NCBI GenBank assembly: GCA_905250075.1
Contig: CAJNOP010000011.1
Location: 2,358,169 to 2,422,168 of the forward strand
Length of the DNA stretch: 64,000 bases
Reading direction: 5' to 3'
From: Rotaria sp. Silwood1
Lineage: Eukaryota; Rotifera; Eurotatoria; Philodinida; Philodinidae
Shown here: in pieces, positions 22,825 to 35,043 of the stretch
Layout: each line of letters begins with the position of its first letter
Position numbering within the stretch: position 1 is the stretch's first letter
Position numbers and translations under genes: made by a program
Notes under the pieces: generated by a model
Database searches by the model: none
Seen by the model: the letters and a program-made list of their open reading frames with translations, nothing else
Told to the model about the DNA's origin: nothing

Positions 22825-25800
22825 TTGTTGTTGTGTTGGTGTTTGACAAGTTGAACCCTGAGAAAATATTGAAGATTGATAATGTGATTGTGAACGAGAT
22901 TGAGGACGTTGTATATTATTCTGAAGAAGATTAGGAGGTTGAAGTATATGAGGATTTGATGGTGAACGATGATGAATATTTTGTGTTGATTGTGTTCGAC
23001 TATTAGTTGATATTGGTACAAGTCGATCAGGCATTTTTTCATAACGAATAAATTTTTCAGTAGTATAATAACTATTTGTTGTTCCTTGTTGTTCATTACT
23101 ATGAATAGAAATATTACTTTTTTTATGTTGTTTTTGTTGTTGTGCACGATATTGATCAAGTGTTTGTAAATATTTAGCTGATTCAATTTCAGTACGATTA
23201 TCACGAGATAAAAACCAACGTAATGTTTGATCTGTATATGATTTACCATTATATTGTGGTGAAAGAATTTGTTTAGCTGTTTGACGAATTTCATGTTGTG
23301 TTAATGGTGGTATTACTTGACGATATGGATCATTAACAATAGTATGAGGAAGTGTTGAACCAAGTGGACGACCTTGACGAGCTTCACGATCAAGAATATA
23401 GAGTATATTCCAATATCTTAATGAATAAGGTAAATCTGCATACATAACTCCTTTATATTCATAAGTTGTTTTTTCTTCAATTTTAATTGTTTCTCCTGGT
23501 ATACGTATATAACGAATTCTTGAACGTGGTCCATCTTCTTGTAAATAATCTGTTGAATATGCACGACGTAATGAATCAGCTGCTGATTCATTAATATAAT
23601 CATCAATACGAACAAATAATTCTTGTTCTTTAGCTGGTTGTGGTTGTTGTTGTTTTTGTTTTTGTTGACGTTGTTGTTGTTGTTGTTGTTGTTGTGTATC
23701 ATCATAAAAATCTTTAACATGAATAATACGTGCACGTATATAACGTTGTCCACCTCCATAACTAATTGATAATGAACGACGTGATGGTTCATGTTTATAA
23801 TGTGGTGGAGCATGTTCATGTGGACGTACAGCTTCACGCATTGAATGAATTTCACGTTCAATTAATGCACGACGTCCAGTACCTATATTAAATAGAAAAA
23901 GAAAAATAAAACACTACAGCTTTTTGTTTTTTAACTAACCAAGATAAAATTCAGCTTCTGATGGATGTCCAGGTGGTGGTGGACCTTTATGTGTTTGTTG
24001 ATGTTTTTCTTTTCGTTCGATTTCTTTTTGTTGATGTTGTTGTTCTAAAATACGTTGTTGTTGTTCAATATCACGACGATATTTAGCATAATCAAATGGT
24101 TGATGATGTTGTTGTTGTTGTTGTTGCTGTTGAATAACATTATTAACTTCTCGTTTAAATATATCATGTTGTCGTTGTCGAATATCTGATATATTTGTTG
24201 TTATTGTTGAATTTTGTGATGTTAAATCTAATAAATAATATTCATCACATGCAACTAATATTAAATAACGTTGTTGTTCAGTTTGCTGTGTTAATTGTAT
24301 ATGTGTACGATATAATTGACAAAGACGATGAATTATTGTACGATAACGTTGTACAATACGTAATGATGTTGTTACATCAATACGTGATACACGACGTAAA
24401 TCAGTTGAATTTGTTTGATTATAATCATCACGTGAAGAATAATCAACAAGATGTAAAAGATCTGTTGGTTCAGCTAATTGTCGTGTGATTTCATTTTCTA
24501 ATTCCAAACTATTTTTAGATAAACGACCACCTGAACGTAATACTATTTCATCAACTAATTCTTTTTTAAGAGATGTATTCATTTGACGACGTTCATTTTC
24601 TGTTACAGATAATATTACTAATTGAGCACTACCTAGAAAAACAACAACAACAAAAAAACAACAGTATATTATACATTATTATTAGTCTTATCAAAAATTA
24701 ATATTTAATTGTATTTCAATTAGATGTCTTTTAACTATTGTTCTTGTCATAAAAGATAGTATTGACTAGATATTATTTCGATAAGTTGATAAACTATCAA
24801 AGTATTCTTAAGCAAAGCTGTTAGCAGAATTTGTAAAAAAATGAAAAGTGAAACACAATGTAGCTACTTTTACTCATCACAAAGAGATTGTTGCATGCTA
24901 TCTATTTCGGGACATATTTCTTTACGATCCTTCTACTTATTCTTTCAGAGATGCAATTAGGAATTATAAAAAGACGTTATTGATATATTGTCTTTGCTTT
25001 TATATCCCAACAATGTTGATTATGGTCTGTGAAGCAAGAGGAGAAGGGCGGCAAATTTTGGCAGAATGTATGAAGAGTCTTCGCAGAAAGTCGAACATTA
25101 TGGAAAGCTATCCATTCTCTCTAATCAAGAACATTGAAAGTGTTGCTTAGGCATCTATCACGATCTGTGAAGAGTCCAAATGTCTACGTTTACGCTTTGA
25201 AAATCGTTTCGATCGTGTTTTACAAAATTACTTGGAATGTATATTATTTCAGAGTGTATCTTACATATACTAAATATCTTATTAGGTTTTTATATAAGTT
25301 AATTTACTAAATTTGCTGAATTCGGATCACACTCTATCCTTGTTTATGCACAAACATGGATTATATAGGTTTATATATATTTGCTGAACTTTATTATGAC
25401 AGTAAAGAGTTGTACAATTCTGACGAAAAGTAGCTGCCGACTATGAAGTACACCTATTCTTTATAATATTGAGCTAATATTTTAGATGCTTGCGTGCAAC
25501 AATAAAACTCTAATCTCAAGCATCAACCGACTCTTCACCTGTTCACATGTAACGGAGTTATGAATCAAACATTATCCTTCCCTAGCGAATAACACATACA
25601 AAGATAATTCATACGTTTGCTTTAGTATCACCAACACATGTAGCACATAGCCAAGATTTCCTGCGATAGTAAACGCGTGTCATAGCAGTAACTTTATTTT
25701 GCTCAGTGTTGCAACTGTAAAGGATTTAAATGCATGCATCTTCATTTGATTTCTAGACTCTGTACAATCCTCTAATACAAAGGTATTTTAAAGCATGCCT

Positions 25801-28800
25801 ATTTCCTATTCATCAGTTCCTGAATAACAATATCTCATTAATGCTAATGCGTAAATATTTTTTTTGTCTTACGAAACAAACTTGTCTGTGGTTAGGAAAA
25901 AAAATTTAGAACAAACGAAATTCGATTCATGAAAGAAGTTATCACTAAACAACAAATTTATTCGATTATTTACATTGTTATTTTACACTCATTCAAATAA
26001 GGTGACCTTCTATTACATTTTTAAGATTATAAAATTGAGATTCGGATTCTATTCTATGGATAATATTGAATAGAAAGACAAGTACATACCATAATGATTA
26101 AGTTCATATTCAATTTCACATCGAATAACTAATGGTAAATGTTCAAGATGTCTATTATGTTCTGTTTTCATACGTTGTCCATCTTTTGTATAATAATGTA
26201 TTGATATAGATGGTTGTCTTGATTTATCATGAATATTTTCTTTTTCTATATGATTTTGATTAGTAACACCATAATCACGTTTAACTAATTGATAATTTTG
26301 ATCTGATGTTGCTACAAGAACATGTAATTCAGTTACTTTTAATTCTTCATCTGTATATGTATGTTCAATACGTTGAAGTTGTTTTTCAAAACGTGTTTCA
26401 CTACCATATTGAGTTTTTTCTTCAGATGATAGAACAATACATTTACATGCGCCACGTGTATGAATTTCATAAACTTCTGATGAACAATATTCATCTTCAT
26501 CATAATCATTATCTTGTAAATGACGACGAACAACATGACGATTAATATCACGTAATTGTTCAATACGTAAACGTGATGTTACTTGACCAAATGGTGGACG
26601 TTGTTCAGGTATATTAGGTATATGATCATCAGTTGATGAATGACGTTTTTCACGTTTTAATTCAAAATTATCTTCAAAATTAGATGCTTTTGATTCATCA
26701 TCAATAAAAATAACAGCAGCATCAGTATCATTATCATCATCTTCACTTGAATGATGACTTGAATGACGTCGTTTTATTTCATATCGTTTTGTTGTAACTG
26801 TTGTTGTTTTTGTAATTTGTGGTGTATCATCTTCTTGACTAAGTGTTGATGGTAAACGTTGTCGTTCTCTCATTGGTCGATGTAAAGAATCAGTTGTTTG
26901 AGCTGCAACTGTATGTTGTTGAATAATTGGTTCAACTTGTGTACCAACTGGTCGATATGATGGTTTTATTGTTGGTATTGGTATTGCTGTTTGCATAGCA
27001 AAATCTTGTCGTTCAGTTGTTGTTGTTGTTGTTGTTGCTGGACGATTATATTCATAATCAGGTATATGAATATTAATAGTTTGTGGTAGAAAAGTTTTTT
27101 TATCAGATTTTTCTTCTAATATATACAATGTTTCAACATCAACTTTAATTGGTATATTATCAAGATTAGTACGTGTTAAACTATTAACATCTTCATAAAC
27201 ATGAGCACGAACATCACGAACCATTGAAAGAGATGTTTCTGTACCAGGAAGAAGAGCAGTAACATATTCGTCCATCTAAGATAACAAAAATAAATGAAAT
27301 AAAACGAAATATGTGTTATGAATAAGAAATTATTTTCATATAGATTAATCGACTATTTAGTTTATGTATATTAAAAGAGAATTATATAAATGAAAACTTT
27401 ATTAACAAGAAAACATAAAACACAGAATAAAATTTCTACTCATGAATAGTTCTTAATTATGAACGATATTGTATTCGACGGAGTGATTTTTCCTGAAATT
27501 TCATCATGGACAAACAATGTGAAGATTTAATCAAAAAATGAAAATGATATATTTCTCTTTTACAATTTGAATCATGTCTGATATACTTTGGTTAATGATC
27601 ATCGTCTTTTTGATTTAGACAAACAACTATTCTAACTGTTTAACATTTTGAAAAAAGTCTAAGCTCAAAAAACTGATCGAATTATTTTGTCATCTTACAA
27701 GAAAATATTTTTTCTTTTTCAAATAAAGTAGACAGACTTATGAAATCAATCGTAGAGTTCTTATTGTATTGTTCTAGATGAAAAACTTTGTTCTAATAAT
27801 TTTCCTGTAGAGAAAAAAGTATTCATAATAAAAAGATGTGTTCAAGGTAGTCGATGCGCACACTTCTACAAAAATGTTCTCCTCTATTTAACATATCTAT
27901 TCAATTGACATTACTGCTTCTGGACTGAGATACAGATTTCCTAAAACATCTTGATTTTTTTCAAGTGTTTCCTGTCTTTTGTTTCAAACGTTTTTCTGAA
28001 AGAGAAAAATAAGAACATGTTTGAAAATCAGCAAGAAAAATTACATCGAATGAGATCGTATTTGTCAATTTTACAATGAAAATTTATGGTAACAGTCACG
28101 TCATGCGTTTTATACCGAAGATTTTTTTTTGACGATACCTCTTACTACCATAATCTACCTAAGGTGAATAGATATGCAATATTTTTTTTGGATATCTTTC
28201 TACTGTTTATCCTTTGTCTTATGCGTAGTTCACTTAAAAAAACTTTATATATAGAGATTCAGAAAAACGACGCAAAATGTTGACTCTTATATCTCTTTGA
28301 TAAACACGTTTTGAAAGACTATTTATAACAAGTAAAAGAAAGTTATGAAATTGATCAATATTTACAAATAAAGATTTTATTCTTTCAATCTATAGAATAA
28401 TAAATTAAGATTAAAATAAATATAAATCTTGTTTATCTCTATTATACAAAATCTTAGAAAGTATCTTCTAAGAGACAAAATGATGATTTTGAATATGTTT
28501 TATGTTTGATCAAAGTTCAAACATATATTTAACATCAGATTTAATTTTTTGAAAGACTATTTGCATAAGTGTGATACATGCATAATTTTTGAACTGATAT
28601 CAGATATCATCGATAAAATGAAAATCGTGATCAACCAATATCCGAAACTCTACAATCTAATTCATAAGTCAATTTACATTGATATTTCACTAGTCTGAAC
28701 TATTAAAATCTTAAATATATAACAGACATATATACTTATTTAAAATACTTTCTTTGTCATAGAAATTCTTTAAAAGAACATGATGGTTTGACATGAATAG

Positions 28801-31800
28801 TAGAAAAATAGTCTTACGAGGGAGAGTTCCCAACTGATCAATCACTTTTGCGTCGAGGCTATGCGCATTATATAGATACAAATGAGCTATGAATATCGTA
28901 AAAAAAGTTTGGGCTGCTAGCTTGTTGGTAGGAAGATACTGCGCTTTTACGGTATGCTTTTAAATGAATGCCGTGCTCCCCCTCAGGAACACCAAAAAAA
29001 ATGATTTTCGAATTTCCACTTGAAACTTTATGTAGAAACAGACTTTACTGAGAATAGTATTTTGTGAATGTTTCGGGTCTTTGGATTTGTTCCTATCCTG
29101 AAATGGGAGCATGAAATTTTCTGGTTTATCCGAATGAAGTTATCATATCTGTATCTACGGATAGCAACAGCAAAAAAGTCTGAAACTTTCACAAAATACT
29201 ATTCTCAGTAAGGTCTGCTTCTACGTAAAGTTTCAAGTGGAAATTCGAAAATCATTTTTTCTGGTGTTCCTGAGGGGGGTCACGGCATTCATTTAAAAGC
29301 ATACCGTAAAAGTGCAGTATCTTCCTACCAACAAGCTAGCAGCCCAAACTTTTTTTAGGATATTCATAGCTCATCCATACCTACATCATGCACATAGTCT
29401 CGACGCACAAGCGATTGATCAGTTGGGGACCTTCCCTCATTAAATTATGTGTCATGATAAATAAATAATTTTCTTATAAAAGATTCAAGATTATCTAAAA
29501 AAAAAAGACTTACACTTGTTGTACTACCACTACGTCGATTTTGATTTGTTATATTATCTCTTCCAATTTCAAATTTAATTTCATTTGACATATGAGTATT
29601 ATTATTATTCTTATTATTTGTTTGATAAAAAACTTCATCTTGTATATCATCTTGAACAAAAACAAAATTTTCTTCATGATTTTCATTAATTAAATTTTTT
29701 TCATTATAATCTCGTCTTGCAAAACGTTTAACTGGTGGTGATGATGTTAAACTAGTTGAACCATCAGAATGATCATCATGTAAAGATTTTTTAATTTGAA
29801 TATTTTTTTTTCCTGTTTTTATATTTGTTGATGATGATGATGATTCAAGACGATCAATCATTTGTCGTACACGACTTGGTTCTGATGGTGTTGGTGATAA
29901 TGAATTTGTTGTATTAATAGTTGGTTTTGTACGTACAATACGATCTTCATTAAGATTTTCATTATATGAACCTATACAAAAAATAAAACTTTGATAATAA
30001 GAAGAAAAAAATTTGTTTGTTTTTTTTTTAAACTAATCTAACCATCATTCTTATTTGTTGATTTAATATCATAAAGTGCAACAGAAACAAGACTTGGATA
30101 TGATGGTGATAAACTTCTTTGCATATTAGTATGATCATTAAAACGATCACCTGTACGTATATTAATTTCTGAACGTGATGATATTGATCGTGTATCAATA
30201 TTTTTTGCCATTTGTTTAACTTTACTTGTTACAATTGAATTTGAATTATTATTATTTGAAAGTATTATTGGTGGTGTTGGATGATTTATTTCAATAACAT
30301 CACGTAATTGTTGTCCACTTGAATTTTGTCCATCATCTTCTAAACTATCTTTTGAATCTAAACGTGCACGTCGTTCACGTTCACGCCATATATCAAATAC
30401 ATTAAGATGATTTTCATTATTTGTTGATATAACATTATATTTAACAGCACGTCTTGGTATACGTTCTTGAATAAATATTAATGCACGAGATTTTGTTTGT
30501 AATGGACGATATAATTTAAGATAACGAATTATTTGTTTTAATTGTTGTTTTGAATAATTTTCTAAATGTTGAATATGTATTAATTCATCAATTAATGTTT
30601 GAAATGTTTCAAAATCTCGTCTATCAAATGATTGTTTATTTGTTAAATTACGTAAACGATTTATTATACGTATTGTTTCATTATTTATTGGTAAGAAACC
30701 TAATCGACGAGCTATATTTTCATCACTTTCATCATCATCATAATCATCATCATCATCGTCATCATTATCATCATCATTATCATCATCACCATCATTTTCT
30801 TCACTACCATCATCTGATCTATAGAAAAAAACAAAATTCAAACATTTTTGGATCTTTAAAGTAACACATAAATCATTCATTTTAATATTTATATAAAACT
30901 AAATGTCTTTCGAAATCTCCTGTTAATGTCTGATTTTCATCTTGAAATGTTTTTGTTCTTTGTTTAAACAATAAAGTTCATATCGATTTGTTCATTTCAA
31001 AGAATAATATTATCGGTTCTAATTTTATTATGAATACAATACTTTTCGAAAGAATTCTCGCTACGATGTATATGCATGATTACTATTCAGTGTATTCAAC
31101 AAGGATTTTTCAAGCGAGGGAGCGTCGAATATCACCTTTCAATCTTGAGAAATTTTCAAAAAAACGCTTGATCTCTGCCAAAATCGATTAATTTTAGCAA
31201 AAATCTTATAGTAGGCCACTTCAGTTATCAAGCCTCTCTATTCTAATGATCTCAGAATACTTCTAATATTCGAAAAAAAATGTAACTCAAGTAGATCCTT
31301 TTAATCTATTCATTTTTTTTTATTAGAAAAAAGTCTCTAGTTTATATATAGTTAAACTCTGACTAATACCGAAGAGAGACGTTTTATAATTTGCAATTAT
31401 TTTTAAAAATATGAAGAAAATAATGTTAAGAGCCAAGAGTTATGATTATACTATGCAAACAATGAATAAGTGTTTTTCATACTGATCAATTATCTTGTGA
31501 TTCAATGCAACAAATATTAATATATTTTGAAAATATAGAATAGTTGATATTGATTGATGAAACCTGTCTATATGTAATAGATGAACAAGCAACATTTGTG
31601 AGGATGACGACGACCAATTTATTTTTAATGTATTTTCTTTCTTTTTAAAAGTTATCATAACAAAATGAACAGTCGTATCCTATCAAGACATTCAAATATA
31701 TCGTCTTACATAAAAATATCGCAAGATGAAGAAAAAAAAAGAGTATAATACATTACGACTCGATGGTTGGTTAATAGAAAAAAAATTTCGAACAACATCA

Positions 31801-34800
31801 TATCAACACTTTGTATAATCATTATCTGAGACAGAAATGGAACAGGACAGGTTGCATTCATATCGAAAACGTATATACCAGAGCTAGAACGATAATATTT
31901 GTACTTGTACTTTTAAAAAGTACTTCGTACTTAGATGTTGTATTCATTATTACTCGTCTGATATAAAAATCGATTGCTTTTCCCTCAGTATAAGTACAGG
32001 GCTAAATATATTTGTGCAAAGGCAAGTAAAATACTTTTACTTATGGTACTATGTACTTATCCTAACTCTGATATACACCAAATCAGAGATGTCCATCGCG
32101 GCGGCGACGCGCTAGCGGTAGGTTTTTTTGGAGAACAATGCAAAAATGCATGAATTCGAACAGAATTTTAATGTTTGCAAGTGCAAAACTATGAGATTCA
32201 ACGAATCTTGTCGATTGGTAACAACAGCTCTAGTCCTGAACAGTCACAGATCGTAAAATTCACAATATTATTCTAACAATCATCGCGGCATGGTTATTTT
32301 TGGTGGCGTCGCGGCAGCGGTGCGGTAGGTTTTCTGTTTTTATCACCGCGGTGCGGTAGCGGCGCGTTAGCTTTTTTCTTTTATCGTCGCGGCGCGGCAG
32401 CGGTCAGTTTTCAACCGCGATGGACATCTCTGCACCAAATATTCCACATAAATTTTTATGACGAATATGTTAGGATAGCATGAAAGAGAAACAAACTAAT
32501 TTCTACAATGTTTTTTACTTTCGTTTATTTTGTACCATTTTCGATGATTTCTAATGCTTTCCAATAAATTGAAATACTATCAATTCTGTTTGTAATTTTA
32601 ATGAGTATTTGTATAGTTCAACTAAGACGTACTTTTATGATTGGTTGCATAATATAATCCAATTGTAACTAGTGATCCGTAAAAAATAGAACATTTTTCT
32701 GTTCTTTTCTAAAAGCTAGACTCACGTTTCAAAGGTTTTATTCTTAGCTGTTTGAACAGACAAGTTTTTGCTCTTAAAAACCAGAAACTTTTGTTAATGT
32801 TGATTGCTTAAACGCAACAATGTACAAACTCCACATTGATAAATAAACCAATTTTGAAATATGCTACAAAATTCTTCACTGAATTCTCAAGCTGTTCACA
32901 TATGTAAACACTTTAATGTAGAAACTATTTGATGGAAAATTTTGTAAATAAAAATAGTGTCCCAATAAAAAAACCTTAAAATGATTTAAGTTTCTACTGA
33001 GATTTGACTAAGCTATCGAAGTTTTAATGTGTCTGTTTTCTAGAAGATCTTCTAGTAGAATTCCTCTTGTATTTTCAAATTTTGATCTGAAAGTTTGTGC
33101 ATATAGAAATCTCAACTACATTGATTTTCATTAAAAATTCATGAATTTTGAACAAAATCTCTTTGAGATATGAAACTTTCAAAGAAAGCCATGTTGTATA
33201 TACTATCCATGGAAAATAGTCTATTATTTTGATAGTCTCAATTCTCAGAGACATTCTGTTCAAAACTTTTGAATTTCTCATTGAAGCTAATCTCGTTATG
33301 GTCGCTGTATGCACAAAGTTTCAGATCAAAGTTCAAAAATAGAAGTTTTTCGAAAACTTGAAGTCCAGAAAATGAACATATTAAAAATTGGATAGTTTAG
33401 TTAAATCTCAATAGGAATCCTAGTTATTTTAGAATTTTTATTAGAACATTATGTAGTATCTATAGGTAAAAATTTATTGCAATTAAAAGACAACATTCGA
33501 AGAGGTTCCTTGGTGAGTATTTATTAGTCTTTTCAATTTTTCCAACAATAACAGAAACCTATTTATTTTTCCTAAGTACAATTCGGAATGGTAAAATCGA
33601 AATCAATTGTGCAAATTTATACATTTTTATTTATAAAATATCATTTAATATTTTCTCGAAGCTAAAACTTGAAAGCTTAATATATTTTAGAAGAACAATA
33701 AGGCAATTGCTTTGATTTTCATATCACTAAAATGACTTCCGACATCAAAGAACCATGTTATTTGTCCTTGACTAACATCATGCTAGCTCTCTTTTCTCTT
33801 GTATCTTTGATAAGCACACATTCTTCAATATCAGAGACTAAAACAGAAGGTAAACTCATAGCGAGGCTCTGAACGAACGAAATCTTTTACTCGAGATAGG
33901 GTGGGATGCGACGAGATGAATAAGAAGAAAAAAAAGATTTAATAGTAGGGGCTAGACGAGAAATGAAAAATCCTCCCCATTGTAGTCTCTGGCCAATACG
34001 ATAAGAATCTTATCAATACATCGGATCTTCTTACTAGTTGATCCGATGTAATAGCAAGGAAAAAAACACAAATAAAAATGCATCGCTATGATAATAGTTG
34101 ATTTATTTATTTTGATTATTCTATGTATTGTTCGCTAAACTATACATAGATATGATATTTCTGGTATTAAAGTCTTTATTAATAATACTTTTTTTTTCAT
34201 TATACTAATGGCATTGTCCTTTGATATGGAATTTAGATATGGTAATTAAAATATTTAACTTACCGTCTTGAATTATTATTATTTCTATTTGGATTTGTTC
34301 CATTTCCATTATAATTTGGTGAACCATTCATTTGATTATTATTTTTTTTATATGATTCATCATTATTATTTCGACGTTGTGAATATCCATTTGTTTTTTT
34401 TCTATTACAATCACCATTTTCCATATCCATTTCTAATGTTTCGACATTATGATTCATTTTTTCTGTTTGAGAAAAATTTGATAATATCGAGGAGAAACTT
34501 TCATCACGAATTGGTTGTTGTTCTTCTTCTTCTTCTGATCGATCATTATTAATTTGATGTTCAACATCAAAATGATCTAAAGATATGTCCATATGACTTA
34601 GACTATTTTCAATGTCTTCTTCATCATCATCATCATCATCATCATCATCTTCTTCTTCCTCCTCGTTTTCCAAATTATTTTTTAATATAATAGTCATATC
34701 ATTTATTGATAAAATATTTTCTCGAATTGAATTATTATCATCATTGGTAACCATAAAATCTATTTGATTATTATTTTCATGATGATGATGATAATCATTT

Positions 34801-35043
34801 ATTTTATCAACATAAATTTCATCATTTGTATTTATCCATTTATGATATCCATTAACAAAACGAAGTCTTTCACTTGTTGTTGATACTAATTCGTATTGTT
34901 CAAGAGAATCAATCGATGAAGAATGTAAAACATTCTTACACAAAAAAAAAAAAAAAACGAAAATTTCAATTATCAAATTTTATCTGATAAATGTAACTTA
35001 CTGTTAAATTAATTTCATCATCATCGTCATGTTCATTATCCAT
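22465..35043 (-). CDS. Very large gene: unrecognised 1747-aa acidic, Q/N-rich protein
   Basis: Seven exons: 35002-35043, 34264-34934, 30043-30818, 29514-29971, 26090-27275, 23940-24632, 22465-23882. Every junction is GT-AG and in phase, and the total is 1748 codons. The minus-strand open frames across 12.5 kb therefore belong to one gene. Residues 1-237 are acidic, with D/E runs and N-rich tracts. 238-496 start with another D run, then a helical segment (DENIARRLGFLPINNETI, then QLKQIIRYLKLYRPL). 650-1044 are Ser/Thr-rich and end in LVIRCEIEYELNHYG. 1045-1275 include LKKELVDEIVLRSGG and a poly-Q/H stretch. 1276-1747 are Q-rich. No signal peptide or membrane span. I do not recognise the family. 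Long disordered tracts suggest a scaffold. An extra upstream exon (35351-35383, MAPKDIVNIDW) joined to 35002-35070 would also be in frame. Confidence 0.78.
28817..29439. mobile_element. Foldback MITE with TTA target duplication, about 265-bp arms
   Basis: Inside intron 4 of the large gene. The two arms are nearly identical inverted copies of about 265 bp, starting CGAGGGAGAG... on the left and ending ...CTTCCCTCA on the right. TTA lies directly outside both ends (28814-28816 and 29440-29442). The unpaired centre is only about 80-90 bp. No coding capacity. The 3-bp TTA duplication resembles PIF/Harbinger-type insertions; that superfamily call is inference. Arm similarity is high, so insertion is probably recent compared with the copies at 3768 and 57955. 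Confidence 0.85.
31879..32070. mobile_element. Small hAT-like MITE
   Basis: Left end CAGAGCTAGAACGATAA and right end complement CAGAGTTAGGATAAGTA form imperfect terminal inverted repeats, with inner arms rich in AAAGTAC motifs. The flanking 8-mers (GTATATAC, ATATACAC) match only in part. It stops 13 bp before the next hAT-like element. Confidence 0.5.
32084..32432. mobile_element. GC-rich hAT-type MITE with perfect 8-bp target duplication
   Basis: Perfect 18-bp terminal inverted repeats, CAGAGATGTCCATCGCGG at both ends, flanked by identical 8-mers CACCAAAT (32076-32083 and 32433-32440). The CAGAGATG terminus and the 8-bp duplication are hAT hallmarks. The 349-bp body is GC-rich, with repeated GCGGTAGGTTTT-like and GCGGCGCGG modules, in sharp contrast to the AT-rich surroundings. 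No open frame for a transposase. It lies in intron 2 of the large gene. Confidence 0.92.
32956..33452. mobile_element. Foldback element in intron 2 of the large gene
   Basis: Two diverged inverted arms of about 200-240 bp each. For example TTTGATCTGAAAGTTTGTGC near 33081 is matched on the other strand near 33330 (tttgatctgaaactttgtgc), and TCTACTGAGATTTGACTAAG near 32993 by the complement of the stretch near 33400. Outer limits are approximate and no target duplication is clear. No coding capacity. Confidence 0.7.
34017..34050. other. Short perfect hairpin in intron 2 of the large gene
   Basis: Stem arms TACATCGGATC and GATCCGATGTA (11 bp, perfect) around a 12-base loop. It lies in a stretch of about 200 bp that is less AT-rich than its surroundings. 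A structured RNA or a small element end is possible. Nothing identifies it. Confidence 0.4.

Noticed and set aside
22641-24488. Long alternative frames rich in N, H, I or L
   Set aside because: Shadows of the Q-rich exons of the large gene. CAA/CAG repeats are open in several frames.
24848-25150. 100-codon plus-strand frame
   Set aside because: It sits inside intron 5 of the large gene on the opposite strand, with no motif and no splice structure.
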